This document shows, in pieces, positions 1 through 5,018 of a DNA stretch of 6,839 bases. The position numbers and the translations under genes are program-made. Position 1 is the first letter of the stretch; every line of letters begins with the position of its first letter. The notes below the pieces were generated by a model. That model was not told where the DNA came from. It saw only the letters and a program-made list of their open reading frames with translations, and did no database searches. Origin of the DNA: Aquabacterium sp. (GTDB lineage Bacteria > Pseudomonadota > Gammaproteobacteria > Burkholderiales > Burkholderiaceae_C). Location of the stretch: assembly GCA_030654555.1 (NCBI GenBank), contig JAURXG010000615.1, positions 1 through 6,839 of the forward strand, given 5' to 3'.

Positions 1-540
1 ATCCTGGCTCAGTTTGCCTTGCACACCAACTGGTTCATGTACACCGAGTTCAAGTTCGGCTGGACCCCCAAGGACAACGGCCTGTCGCTGTTTGCCGTGG
101 GCATCATGGCCGTGATCGTGCAAGGCGGCTTGCTGCGTCAGTTTGAAAAATTCATGCCCACGCACAAGCTGGCGGCCATCGGCCTGGTGTCGTCCACCAT
201 CGCCTTTGCGGCCTGGGGTGCGGTGCCCGAGGGCTGGATGATGTACGTGATCATCGTGGCCAATGTCTTTGGTTACATGGTGCAACCCAGCTTGCAAAGC
301 CTGATCTCCAACTCGGTGGACCCGACCCGCCAGGGCGAGAGCATGGGCGCCATCTCGTCCATCAACAGTGTGGCCGCAGTGGCCGGCCCCCTGCTGGGCT
401 CCCCGTTGCTGGCCGCCGTGTCGCACTACCCTCAGGGGGACTGGCGTGTGGGCGCTCCCTTGTACCTTTGCGCGGCCATCCAGGCGGTGGCCGCCTACAT
501 TGGCATCCGTTATTTTCTGCGTTCAGGTAAATTTGCCTGA
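1..540 (+). CDS. TCR/Tet-family MFS efflux transporter, C-terminal part (5' end outside window)
   Basis: The frame is open from the first base (ILAQFALHTNWF...) to a TGA at 538-540, giving 179 residues with the true start off the left edge. The visible part carries about six hydrophobic segments, roughly residues 1-14, 28-46, 57-75, 80-103, 115-138 and 152-173, as expected for TM7-TM12 of a 12-helix transporter. The stretch from QPSLQSLIS through VDPTRQGESMGAI to GPLLG closely resembles the TM10-TM11 region of TetA-type drug:H+ antiporters, which have a similar LQALLS...RQGQLQG...GPLL pattern. By family this is an inner-membrane proton-driven exporter. Chromosomal members usually have unknown substrates, so tetracycline resistance should not be assumed. 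It ends 51 nt before guaA in the same direction with no terminator between them, so co-transcription is possible. The family call is firm; the substrate is unknown. Confidence 0.88.
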   Translation: MLAQFALHTNWFMYTEFKFGWTPKDNGLSLFAVGIMAVIVQGGLLRQFEKFMPTHKLAAIGLVSSTIAFAAWGAVPEGWMMYVIIVANVFGYMVQPSLQSLISNSVDPTRQGESMGAISSINSVAAVAGPLLGSPLLAAVSHYPQGDWRVGAPLYLCAAIQAVAAYIGIRYFLRSGKFA

Positions 541-591
541 GCGATCCGGCCAGCCTTGATCGCGCTGGCCTGCTCTTCGAGACTTCCGACC

Positions 592-2187
592 ATGCATGAC
601 AAGATCCTCATCCTCGACTTTGGCTCCCAGGTCACCCAGTTGATCGGCCGCCGCGTGCGCGAAGCCCACGTGTATTGCGAGATCCACCCCAGCGACGTGT
701 CCGACGACTTCATCAAGTCGTTTGCGCCCAAGGGCATCATCCTGTCGGGCAGCCACGCCAGCACCTACGAAGACCACGAGTTGCGCGCGCCGCAGGCGGT
801 GTGGGATTGCGGCCTGCCGGTGCTGGGCATCTGCTACGGCATGCAGACCATGGCGGTGCAGCTGGGCGGCACCGTCGAGTGGAGCGACCACCGCGAGTTC
901 GGCTACGCCGAGGTGCGGGCGCACGGCCACACCAAGCTGCTCGACGGCATCCAGGACTTCGACACAGTCGAGGGTTTCGGCATGCTCAAGGTCTGGATGA
1001 GCCACGGCGACAAGGTCACCGTGCTGCCGCCGGGCTTCAAGTTGATGGCCAGCACGCCCAGCTGCGCCATCGCCGGCATGGCCGACGAGGTGCGTGGCTA
1101 CTACGCGGTGCAGTTCCACCCCGAGGTGACCCACACGCTGCAGGGTGCGGCGATGCTGACGCGCTTCGTGCGCGACATCGCCGGCTGCCGCGGCGACTGG
1201 ATCATGGGCAACTACATCGACGAGGCGGTGGCCCGCATCCGTGAGCAGGTGGGCGACGAGGAGGTGATCCTGGGCCTGTCGGGCGGCGTCGACTCCAGCG
1301 TGGCCGCGGCGCTGATCCACCGTGCCATCGGTGACCAGCTGACCTGCGTGTTCGTCGACCATGGCCTGCTGCGCCTCAACGAGGGCAGGATGGTGATGGA
1401 GATGTTTGCCGGCCGGCTGCATGCCAAGGTGGTGCATGTGCAGGCGGCCGAGCAGTTCATGGGCCACCTCAAGGGCGTGACCGACCCCGAGCACAAGCGC
1501 AAGATCATCGGCCGCGAGTTCGTCGAGGTGTTCCAGGCCGAGGCCGCCAAGTTGAAGGGCAGTGGCAACAAGGGCGCGAAGTGGCTGGCCCAGGGCACGA
1601 TCTACCCCGACGTGGTGGAGAGCGGCGGCACCAAGAGCAAGAAGGCCACCATCAAGAGCCACCACAACGTGGGCGGCCTGCCCGAGACGCTGGGCCTGAA
1701 GCTGCTGGAGCCGCTGCGTGAGCTGTTCAAGGACGAGGTGCGTGCGCTGGGCGTGGCGCTGGGCCTGCCGCACGACATGGTGTACCGCCACCCCTTCCCC
1801 GGGCCGGGGCTGGGCGTGCGCATCCTGGGTGAGGTGCGGGCCGACTTCGCCGCGCTGCTGCAGCGCGCCGACCACATCTTCATCGAGGAGCTGCGGCGCG
1901 AGGTCGACCCGCACACCGGCAAGACCTGGTACGACCTCACCAGCCAGGCCTTTGCCGTCTTCCTGCCGGTCAAGAGCGTGGGCGTGATGGGTGACGGCCG
2001 CACCTACGACTACGTGGTGGCGCTGCGCGCGGTGCAGACCAGCGACTTCATGACCGCCGACTGGGCCGAGCTGCCCTACGCGCTGCTCAAGCGCACCAGC
2101 AGCCGCATCATCAACGAGGTGCGTGGCATCAACCGCGTCACCTACGACGTCAGCAGCAAGCCGCCGGCGACCATCGAGTGGGAATGA
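592..2187 (+). CDS. guaA: GMP synthase (glutamine-hydrolysing)
   Basis: This is a complete 531-residue protein, the normal length for single-chain GuaA. It converts XMP, ATP and glutamine to GMP in the cytoplasm, the last step of de novo guanine nucleotide synthesis. The N-terminal class I glutamine amidotransferase domain (about residues 3-195) shows the nucleophile in GICYGMQ (Cys81) and the His176/Glu178 pair in FHPEV. The ATP pyrophosphatase domain has the P-loop SGGVDSS (230-236). The C-terminal dimerisation/XMP-binding domain includes HPFPGPGLGVR (400-410) and ends in the conserved PPATIEWE. I chose the ATG at 592, which gives the standard MHDKILILDFGSQ start; a TTG 36 nt upstream is in frame but less likely. 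The Shine-Dalgarno is weak (only CGAG nearby). The canonical SGGP motif of the amidotransferase domain reads SGSHAS here, which I believe is common in betaproteobacteria. The intact end matters because the 3' end of guaA is a known island integration target. Confidence 0.98.
   Translation: MHDKILILDFGSQVTQLIGRRVREAHVYCEIHPSDVSDDFIKSFAPKGIILSGSHASTYEDHELRAPQAVWDCGLPVLGICYGMQTMAVQLGGTVEWSDHREFGYAEVRAHGHTKLLDGIQDFDTVEGFGMLKVWMSHGDKVTVLPPGFKLMASTPSCAIAGMADEVRGYYAVQFHPEVTHTLQGAAMLTRFVRDIAGCRGDWIMGNYIDEAVARIREQVGDEEVILGLSGGVDSSVAAALIHRAIGDQLTCVFVDHGLLRLNEGRMVMEMFAGRLHAKVVHVQAAEQFMGHLKGVTDPEHKRKIIGREFVEVFQAEAAKLKGSGNKGAKWLAQGTIYPDVVESGGTKSKKATIKSHHNVGGLPETLGLKLLEPLRELFKDEVRALGVALGLPHDMVYRHPFPGPGLGVRILGEVRADFAALLQRADHIFIEELRREVDPHTGKTWYDLTSQAFAVFLPVKSVGVMGDGRTYDYVVALRAVQTSDFMTADWAELPYALLKRTSSRIINEVRGINRVTYDVSSKPPATIEWE
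2152..2187 (+). other. Putative attachment site (attL side) in the 3' end of guaA
   Basis: The last codons of guaA (SSKPPATIEWE and stop) are very strongly conserved between bacteria. Tyrosine-recombinase islands are known to integrate at the 3' end of this gene while restoring the frame. Here an integrase gene starts 296 nt beyond the stop codon and the sequence composition changes immediately after it. That supports a core site overlapping the end of guaA. The second copy (attR) would lie outside the window, so the exact core limits cannot be read and the coordinates mark only the likely zone. Confidence 0.42.
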
Positions 2188-2213
2188 TTTGGGGCCTCTC
2201 GGTACCTTTCGCC

Positions 2214-2285
2214 GACTATCGGAAAAGTTTGTTAAGTTATTGATTCGTATAGACATTAGTCTCTAAGACTATCGGCGACTATCGG
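2214..2285 (+). repeat. Three direct copies of GACTATCGG next to guaA
   Basis: GACTATCGG occurs at 2214-2222, 2267-2275 and 2277-2285. The last two form a perfect tandem of the 10-mer GACTATCGGC, so they sit one helical turn apart on the same face of DNA. All three lie in the AT-rich leader between guaA and the integrase. That placement suits recombinase or excisionase binding sites; the role is inference. Confidence 0.6.
2251..2271. repeat. AGAC/GTCT palindrome cluster
   Basis: AGAC (2251-2254), GTCT (2259-2262) and AGAC (2266-2269 zone) alternate in orientation. The right pair makes a perfect 6-bp inverted repeat, TAGTCT (2257-2262) and AGACTA (2266-2271), with a 3-nt spacer. It overlaps the first base pairs of the tandem GACTATCGG repeats. 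It could be a small operator or a recombinase half-site pair; no function can be proven from sequence. Confidence 0.4.
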
Positions 2286-2302
2286 CGGCAAGCAGGAATT
2301 TT

Positions 2303-2458
2303 TGACGATGAAATTGACGGTCATCGGAAGCGCCGCCAAGCTCGCTGAATTTTTACCGTCAGACGTTTTCAGGGTCTGACGGTAAAAAAAGTTCAAGAAA
2401 GCTAGGATCCATGCGGGTTTCCGGCCGATTAGAGGTTTTCCGGTCTATGACGGTAAAA
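2303..2458 (+). repeat. TGACGGTAAAA motif family in the integrase leader
   Basis: Exact copies of the 11-mer lie at 2377-2387 and 2448-2458, with an exact inverted copy at 2351-2361; the first and third of these are inside the 15-bp inverted repeat. Weaker relatives are TGACGATGAAA at 2303-2313 (9 of 11 matches) and a truncated TGACGGT at 2315-2321. Several spaced copies of one short word ahead of an integrase gene is the usual look of arm-type integrase sites or of an autoregulatory operator. The exact copies are directly visible; the function is inferred. Confidence 0.6.
2350..2388. repeat. Perfect 15-bp inverted repeat upstream of the integrase
   Basis: The arms TTTTTACCGTCAGAC (2350-2364) and its exact reverse complement (2374-2388) flank a 9-nt spacer. 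The orientation is T-tract, stem, A-tract on both strands, the opposite of an intrinsic terminator, so it is not a normal terminator. It is more likely a dimer-bound operator or a pair of recombinase arm-type sites controlling the integrase gene 95 nt downstream. As RNA it could also form a strong leader hairpin. Confidence 0.75.
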
Positions 2459-2459
2459 T
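2431..2459 (+). promoter_or_regulatory. Weak candidate promoter for the integrase
   Basis: TAAAAT at 2454-2459 matches 5 of 6 bases of a sigma-70 -10 box and ends 24 nt before the integrase ATG. No good -35 box sits at the right distance. The -10 overlaps the third TGACGGTAAAA copy, so a protein bound there would block it, which would fit autorepression. An alternative upstream candidate is TTGATT (2240-2245) with TCTAAG (2262-2267) at a 16-nt spacing. Neither is strong. Confidence 0.2.
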
Positions 2460-2470
2460 TCTTCTTTTCG

Positions 2471-2476
2471 AGGAGG
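2471..2476 (+). promoter_or_regulatory. Strong ribosome binding site of the integrase
   Basis: AGGAGG lies 7 nt before the ATG at 2484. It fixes the integrase start at 2484 and rules out the overlapping out-of-frame ATG at 2411. Confidence 0.85.
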
Positions 2477-2483
2477 ATCGGCG

Positions 2484-3740
2484 ATGCTGACCGAGACCGC
2501 GCTGAAGCACCTCAAGCCGAAGGACGCCGTGTACAAGGTGGCGGACCGGGACGGCATGTACGTCACCGTGTCAGTGGTGGGGACGATCAGCTTTCGCTTT
2601 GACTACAGGCTGAACGGACGCCGGGAGACGTTGACGCTGGGTCGCTACGGCCCTGACGGCATCTCTCTAGCGGTCGCGCGCGAAAGGTGCGTGGATGCCC
2701 GGCGCGCGATCTCGGAGGGCCGGTCACCGGCGCAAGAGAAGCAGCGCGAAAAGCGCCGCCTCGCTGAGGCGCAGACCTTCCAGGAGTTCAGCGATCAGTG
2801 GGCGGCTGGGGCACGCATGGCAGCGAGCACGCGGTCGATGCGCATGAGTGTGCTGTCGCGCGACATCCTTCCCGCGTTCAAGAACAGGATGCTCACCGAG
2901 ATCACGGCGGACGATCTGCGAGCACTGTGCAACAAGGTCAAGGCGCGCGGTGCGCCGGCCACCGCGGTCCACGTCCGCGACATTGTCAAGCAGATCTATG
3001 GTTTCGCGATCCTGCATGGCGAAAAGGTGGCGAACCCGGCAGACGATGTCGGGCCTTCTTCGATTGCGACCTTCGTCCCGAAGGATCGCGCACTGTCGCC
3101 CACGGAAATCCGGTTGATGCACCAGCAACTCGAATTCGTGGCGTCTTACCCCACGATCCGGCTTGCGTTGCGGATGATCCTCCTGACGCTGGTGCGCAAG
3201 AGCGAACTGATCCAGGCCACCTGGGATGAGGTCGACTTCGCCAACGCACTCTGGACCATTCCCAAGGAACGGATGAAGGGCGCCAAGGCCCATAGCGTGT
3301 ATCTGTCGCAGCAGGCCCTGGACATCATGATTGCGTTGCACACCTGCGCCGGAGGGTCGGCTTACGTCCTGCCTTCGCGGTACGACGCCGACAAGCCAAT
3401 GTCCAACGCCACGCTGAATCGGGTCACCGGCCTGGTGGTCGAGCGAGCGAAGGCGAAGGGCCTGCCGCTCGAGAGCTTCACCGTGCACGACTTGCGGCGC
3501 ACAGGCTCGACGATGCTCAACGAACTGGGTTTCAACAGCGATTGGATCGAGAAGTGCCTAGCGCATGAGCACGGGCGATCTTCGCGCGGGGTCTACAACA
3601 AGGCCGAGTACGCAGAACAGCGTCGACACATGCTCCAGGAGTGGGCCGACATGATCGACGCATGGGTGGCGGGCAAGCCCCATACGCCAACCCTGCTGCC
3701 GCCATCGATGAAGGTCATCACGACGCAGGCGCTGATCTGA
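2484..3740 (+). CDS. int: P4-type tyrosine recombinase/integrase, intact
   Basis: This 418-residue site-specific recombinase cuts and rejoins DNA at att sites to insert or excise the element. The N-terminal arm-binding domain (DUF4102 type, about residues 1-88) has the typical ADRDGMYV...FRFDYRLNGRRETLTLGRYG pattern. A core-binding SAM-like domain covers about 97-185 and the catalytic domain about 205-390. The catalytic set is complete: Arg238 in LVRKSEL, Lys265 in ERMKG, His335 and Arg338 in HDLRR, His361 in LAHE, and the nucleophile Tyr371 in RGVYNK. Length is normal for P4-like integrases (about 400). The start is fixed by AGGAGG. The gene sits next to the guaA 3' end and reads inward, away from it, as in many tRNA- or guaA-targeted islands. 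The last 23 nt overlap the convergent alpA. The repeats ahead of it suggest self-regulation. All key residues are present, so it should be active. Confidence 0.95.
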   Translation: MLTETALKHLKPKDAVYKVADRDGMYVTVSVVGTISFRFDYRLNGRRETLTLGRYGPDGISLAVARERCVDARRAISEGRSPAQEKQREKRRLAEAQTFQEFSDQWAAGARMAASTRSMRMSVLSRDILPAFKNRMLTEITADDLRALCNKVKARGAPATAVHVRDIVKQIYGFAILHGEKVANPADDVGPSSIATFVPKDRALSPTEIRLMHQQLEFVASYPTIRLALRMILLTLVRKSELIQATWDEVDFANALWTIPKERMKGAKAHSVYLSQQALDIMIALHTCAGGSAYVLPSRYDADKPMSNATLNRVTGLVVERAKAKGLPLESFTVHDLRRTGSTMLNELGFNSDWIEKCLAHEHGRSSRGVYNKAEYAEQRRHMLQEWADMIDAWVAGKPHTPTLLPPSMKVITTQALI

Positions 3741-4110
3741 CGGGCCTGCTGCGTCTCTGCCGTACGTCGGGCGGTGGCGCCAGTTTGATCTGGGCGAGAT
3801 CGGATGCCTGGCGGCGAGAGTCGATCCAGGCTTCGACTTCTCGAAGATCCCAAACAACGCAGCGCGAGGTCAAGTGGAACCTTCGCGGAAACTCGCCGCG
3901 TCGCTCCATGTCATAGATCGTGGTGTCTGCCAGCGGCACGATCTGTCGCAGTTGGGCTCGGCGTATGGTCGGTCGCAATGGTATCCAGCCGGCATGGGCA
4001 GCGGTTCGCGGGAGTGTTGCAGGCGCATCCTCAGGCTGACGAACTTCGTCCGCCGCGGTGTGGGGATGAGAGGCCGGTGCGGATGGTCTGTCGCGGCTGG
4101 TGCTGCTCAT
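3718..4110 (-). CDS. alpA: AlpA-type helix-turn-helix regulator
   Basis: The 130-residue protein contains a clear AlpA/MerR-like winged HTH at about residues 52-100: LRQIVPLADTTIYDMERRGEFP is the DNA-reading helix region and VVWDLREVEAWI closes the domain. In the P4/CP4-57 family, AlpA proteins activate excision or integrase genes of islands; most are only 65-90 residues. This one has about 50 extra residues before the domain, rich in Ser, Pro, Ala and Asp, and a basic Pro/Arg tail. The start is the ATG at 4110 with GGAG 6 nt upstream; a TTG at codon 45 would give a more typical 86-residue form, but no comparable ribosome binding site was noted for it. It is convergent with the integrase, and its stop lies inside that gene. 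Because of the terminator after the helicase gene, it probably has its own promoter in the region to its right. Family call is firm; the regulated target is inferred. Confidence 0.9.
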   Translation of the reverse strand: MSSTSRDRPSAPASHPHTAADEVRQPEDAPATLPRTAAHAGWIPLRPTIRRAQLRQIVPLADTTIYDMERRGEFPRRFHLTSRCVVWDLREVEAWIDSRRQASDLAQIKLAPPPDVRQRRSRPVRSAPAS

Positions 4111-4116
4111 GATCGA

Positions 4117-4120
4117 CTCC
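4117..4120 (-). promoter_or_regulatory. Ribosome binding site of alpA
   Basis: Read on the - strand, GGAG (within CCGGAG) lies 6 nt before the alpA ATG at 4110-4108. This supports the long form of AlpA with its N-terminal extension. Confidence 0.65.
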
Positions 4121-4271
4121 GGAAGGTGGCACTGGCGTCAACTTCTTCCCTGGTGGTGCACTGAGCTCGCGTCGAAGGCTGCCTGCCTGGCAGCGGGAGG
4201 TCCCGATGCCGCGGCCATCTTGGCGGAATCGGTCTCGAAGAAGTCGAGCAGAAGGTGCGGGAGACATTGAC

Positions 4272-4306
4272 GGTGGTTGGGTTGGCTGAAGGTTCGGGTT
4301 GGAGGG
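4272..4306 (+). other. G-rich tract with quadruplex potential
   Basis: Eight runs of two or three G occur in 35 nt, including GGTGGTTGGGTTGG at 4272-4285, which fits a two-layer G-quadruplex with 1-3 nt loops. Only three runs are GGG, so a three-layer form is not supported. The G-rich strand is the template strand for alpA transcription and the tract lies about 160-200 nt upstream of the alpA start. Stable folding or any role is unproven. Confidence 0.35.
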
Positions 4307-4686
4307 TTGTCTGAAATGGAAATGAACGGTGGGCGGGGCGCCCGCGGTGTGGTGCCGGTTGGCTACTGAGGCACTTGTGATCGGTGACGGCCAAAACGGC
4401 GCACTGGCCACTCGTCCCAGGGATGCTTCGACACGTTCTCGCGGGGGCGACCAGTCCGATGTGTGGTGCAAGGGGAACAGGACGAAGTCGGAGCTGCTCG
4501 ACGAGTCATGAAACGGATCCTCGCGCCCGTCGGCCTTGGCCGTCGTGCAAGGGTGGTCACGTTCCAGGGAACACCGCGAAGCAGCGCGCTTCCTGCGCGC
4601 GCGGCGCAGATTCAAGGACGCTCTGTCGCAAGGACAGCGCGGCAGCGGCACGAGCCCAGTGGGCGGCCTGAAAGGAGTGGTGCTCG

Positions 4687-4758
4687 ATGCAGAGTCAGCC
4701 GATGGGACGGCTTGACCGACAGGGTCGGTTCTATCGGATGGAGGGTCACGACCTCTAA
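4687..4758 (+). CDS. Doubtful 23-residue small ORF
   Basis: ATG at 4687 is preceded by AAAGGAG (4671-4677) with 9-nt spacing, one of the best ribosome binding sites in the window. The product reads MQSQPMGRLDRQGRFYRMEG and then HDL before a TAA at 4756-4758. It contains no known domain that I recognise. After a one-base frame change near the stop, another open stretch continues to a TGA around 4899, so this could also be the start of a decayed, frameshifted gene. A 6-bp hairpin (4715-4720 with 4724-4729) lies inside it. A chance match is quite possible in such G-rich sequence. Confidence 0.2.
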   Translation: MQSQPMGRLDRQGRFYRMEGHDL

Positions 4759-4971
4759 CGGCTGCTCAGGGTTCGGAACAGGTGGCGTTGTCAGCAGGGG
4801 CCTGCAGCCGAACCTCACCGTCGTTGGCAGCGAAACGCAACGGCCGAAACCATTGGATCGCCGCCCTCATTCGCAGTCAAGCAAAGCAGCTCATCTGACC
4901 AGCTTCGACCAAGTGATCCTGCGACATCGACGATGCCGGTGCTGCCCGCAATGGCCACTTGGAGTCCACGG

Positions 4972-5007
4972 AAAAAGAGCGGCCCCACCGCAGACACGAT
5001 GGGGCCG
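4972..5007 (-). terminator. Intrinsic terminator of the helicase gene
   Basis: On the - strand, a perfect 8-bp GC-rich stem (CGGCCCCA at 5007-5000 pairing with TGGGGCCG at 4987-4980, 12-nt loop) is followed by CTC and a run of five T (4976-4972). It begins 11 nt after the helicase stop codon. The + strand side has no T tract, so it acts in one direction only. It separates the helicase transcript from alpA, which lies further downstream on the same strand. Confidence 0.75.
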
Positions 5008-5018
5008 GAACGGCAGCC

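Larger units (their letters stand above)
4121..4970. other. Region of about 850 nt with no recognisable protein gene
   Basis: Between the alpA start and the helicase terminator I find no ORF on either strand with a recognisable domain. The ORFs that do cross it are rich in Arg, Ser and Pro, as expected from chance frames in GC-rich DNA. The longest, on the + strand, runs on through the terminator and into the antisense of the helicase. The region must contain the alpA promoter on the - strand, but no good -35/-10 pair stands out. Other contents are the G-rich tract at 4272-4306, GC-rich short palindromes such as 4584-4600 (GCGCGC arms, 5-nt loop), and a short ORF at 4687. It could be a decayed gene, an origin-like or regulatory region, or hold a non-coding RNA. 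Confidence 0.55.

Noticed and set aside
1..540. Calling the transporter a tetracycline resistance gene
   Set aside because: Only the C-terminal half is visible, and many chromosomal members of this family do not confer tetracycline resistance.
523..2256. 577-codon open frame antisense to guaA
   Set aside because: It mirrors guaA exactly, is rich in His, Ala, Val, Leu and Asp as expected from the reverse complement of GC-biased codons, and has no domain. Long antisense frames are common in GC-rich genes.
2350..2388. Inverted repeat as a guaA terminator
   Set aside because: The T run comes before the stem and the A run after it on both strands, which is the reverse of an intrinsic terminator.
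2411..2602. 63-codon + strand frame starting at an ATG before the integrase
   Set aside because: It overlaps the integrase start in another frame, has no clear ribosome binding site and ends early; the AGGAGG sits correctly for the ATG at 2484.
2724..3488. 254-codon frame antisense to the integrase
   Set aside because: It is the mirror of a well-supported recombinase gene and shows no domain of its own.
4206..4369. Two tiny + strand ORFs (ATG at 4206 and 4316) with purine-rich upstream sequence
   Set aside because: GGGAGG and GGAGGG precede them, but such runs are frequent in this G-rich strand, and the 27- and 17-codon products are low-complexity and unrecognised.
4107..4394. 95-codon - strand frame whose stop overlaps the alpA start as ATGA
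   Set aside because: The overlap would suit translational coupling, but the start is a TTG without a ribosome binding site and the product is Arg/Ser/Pro/Thr-rich with no domain, as expected for a chance frame.
4815..4997. 60-codon - strand frame directly after the helicase
   Set aside because: Its start lies inside the loop of the intrinsic terminator, and the product has no recognisable family.
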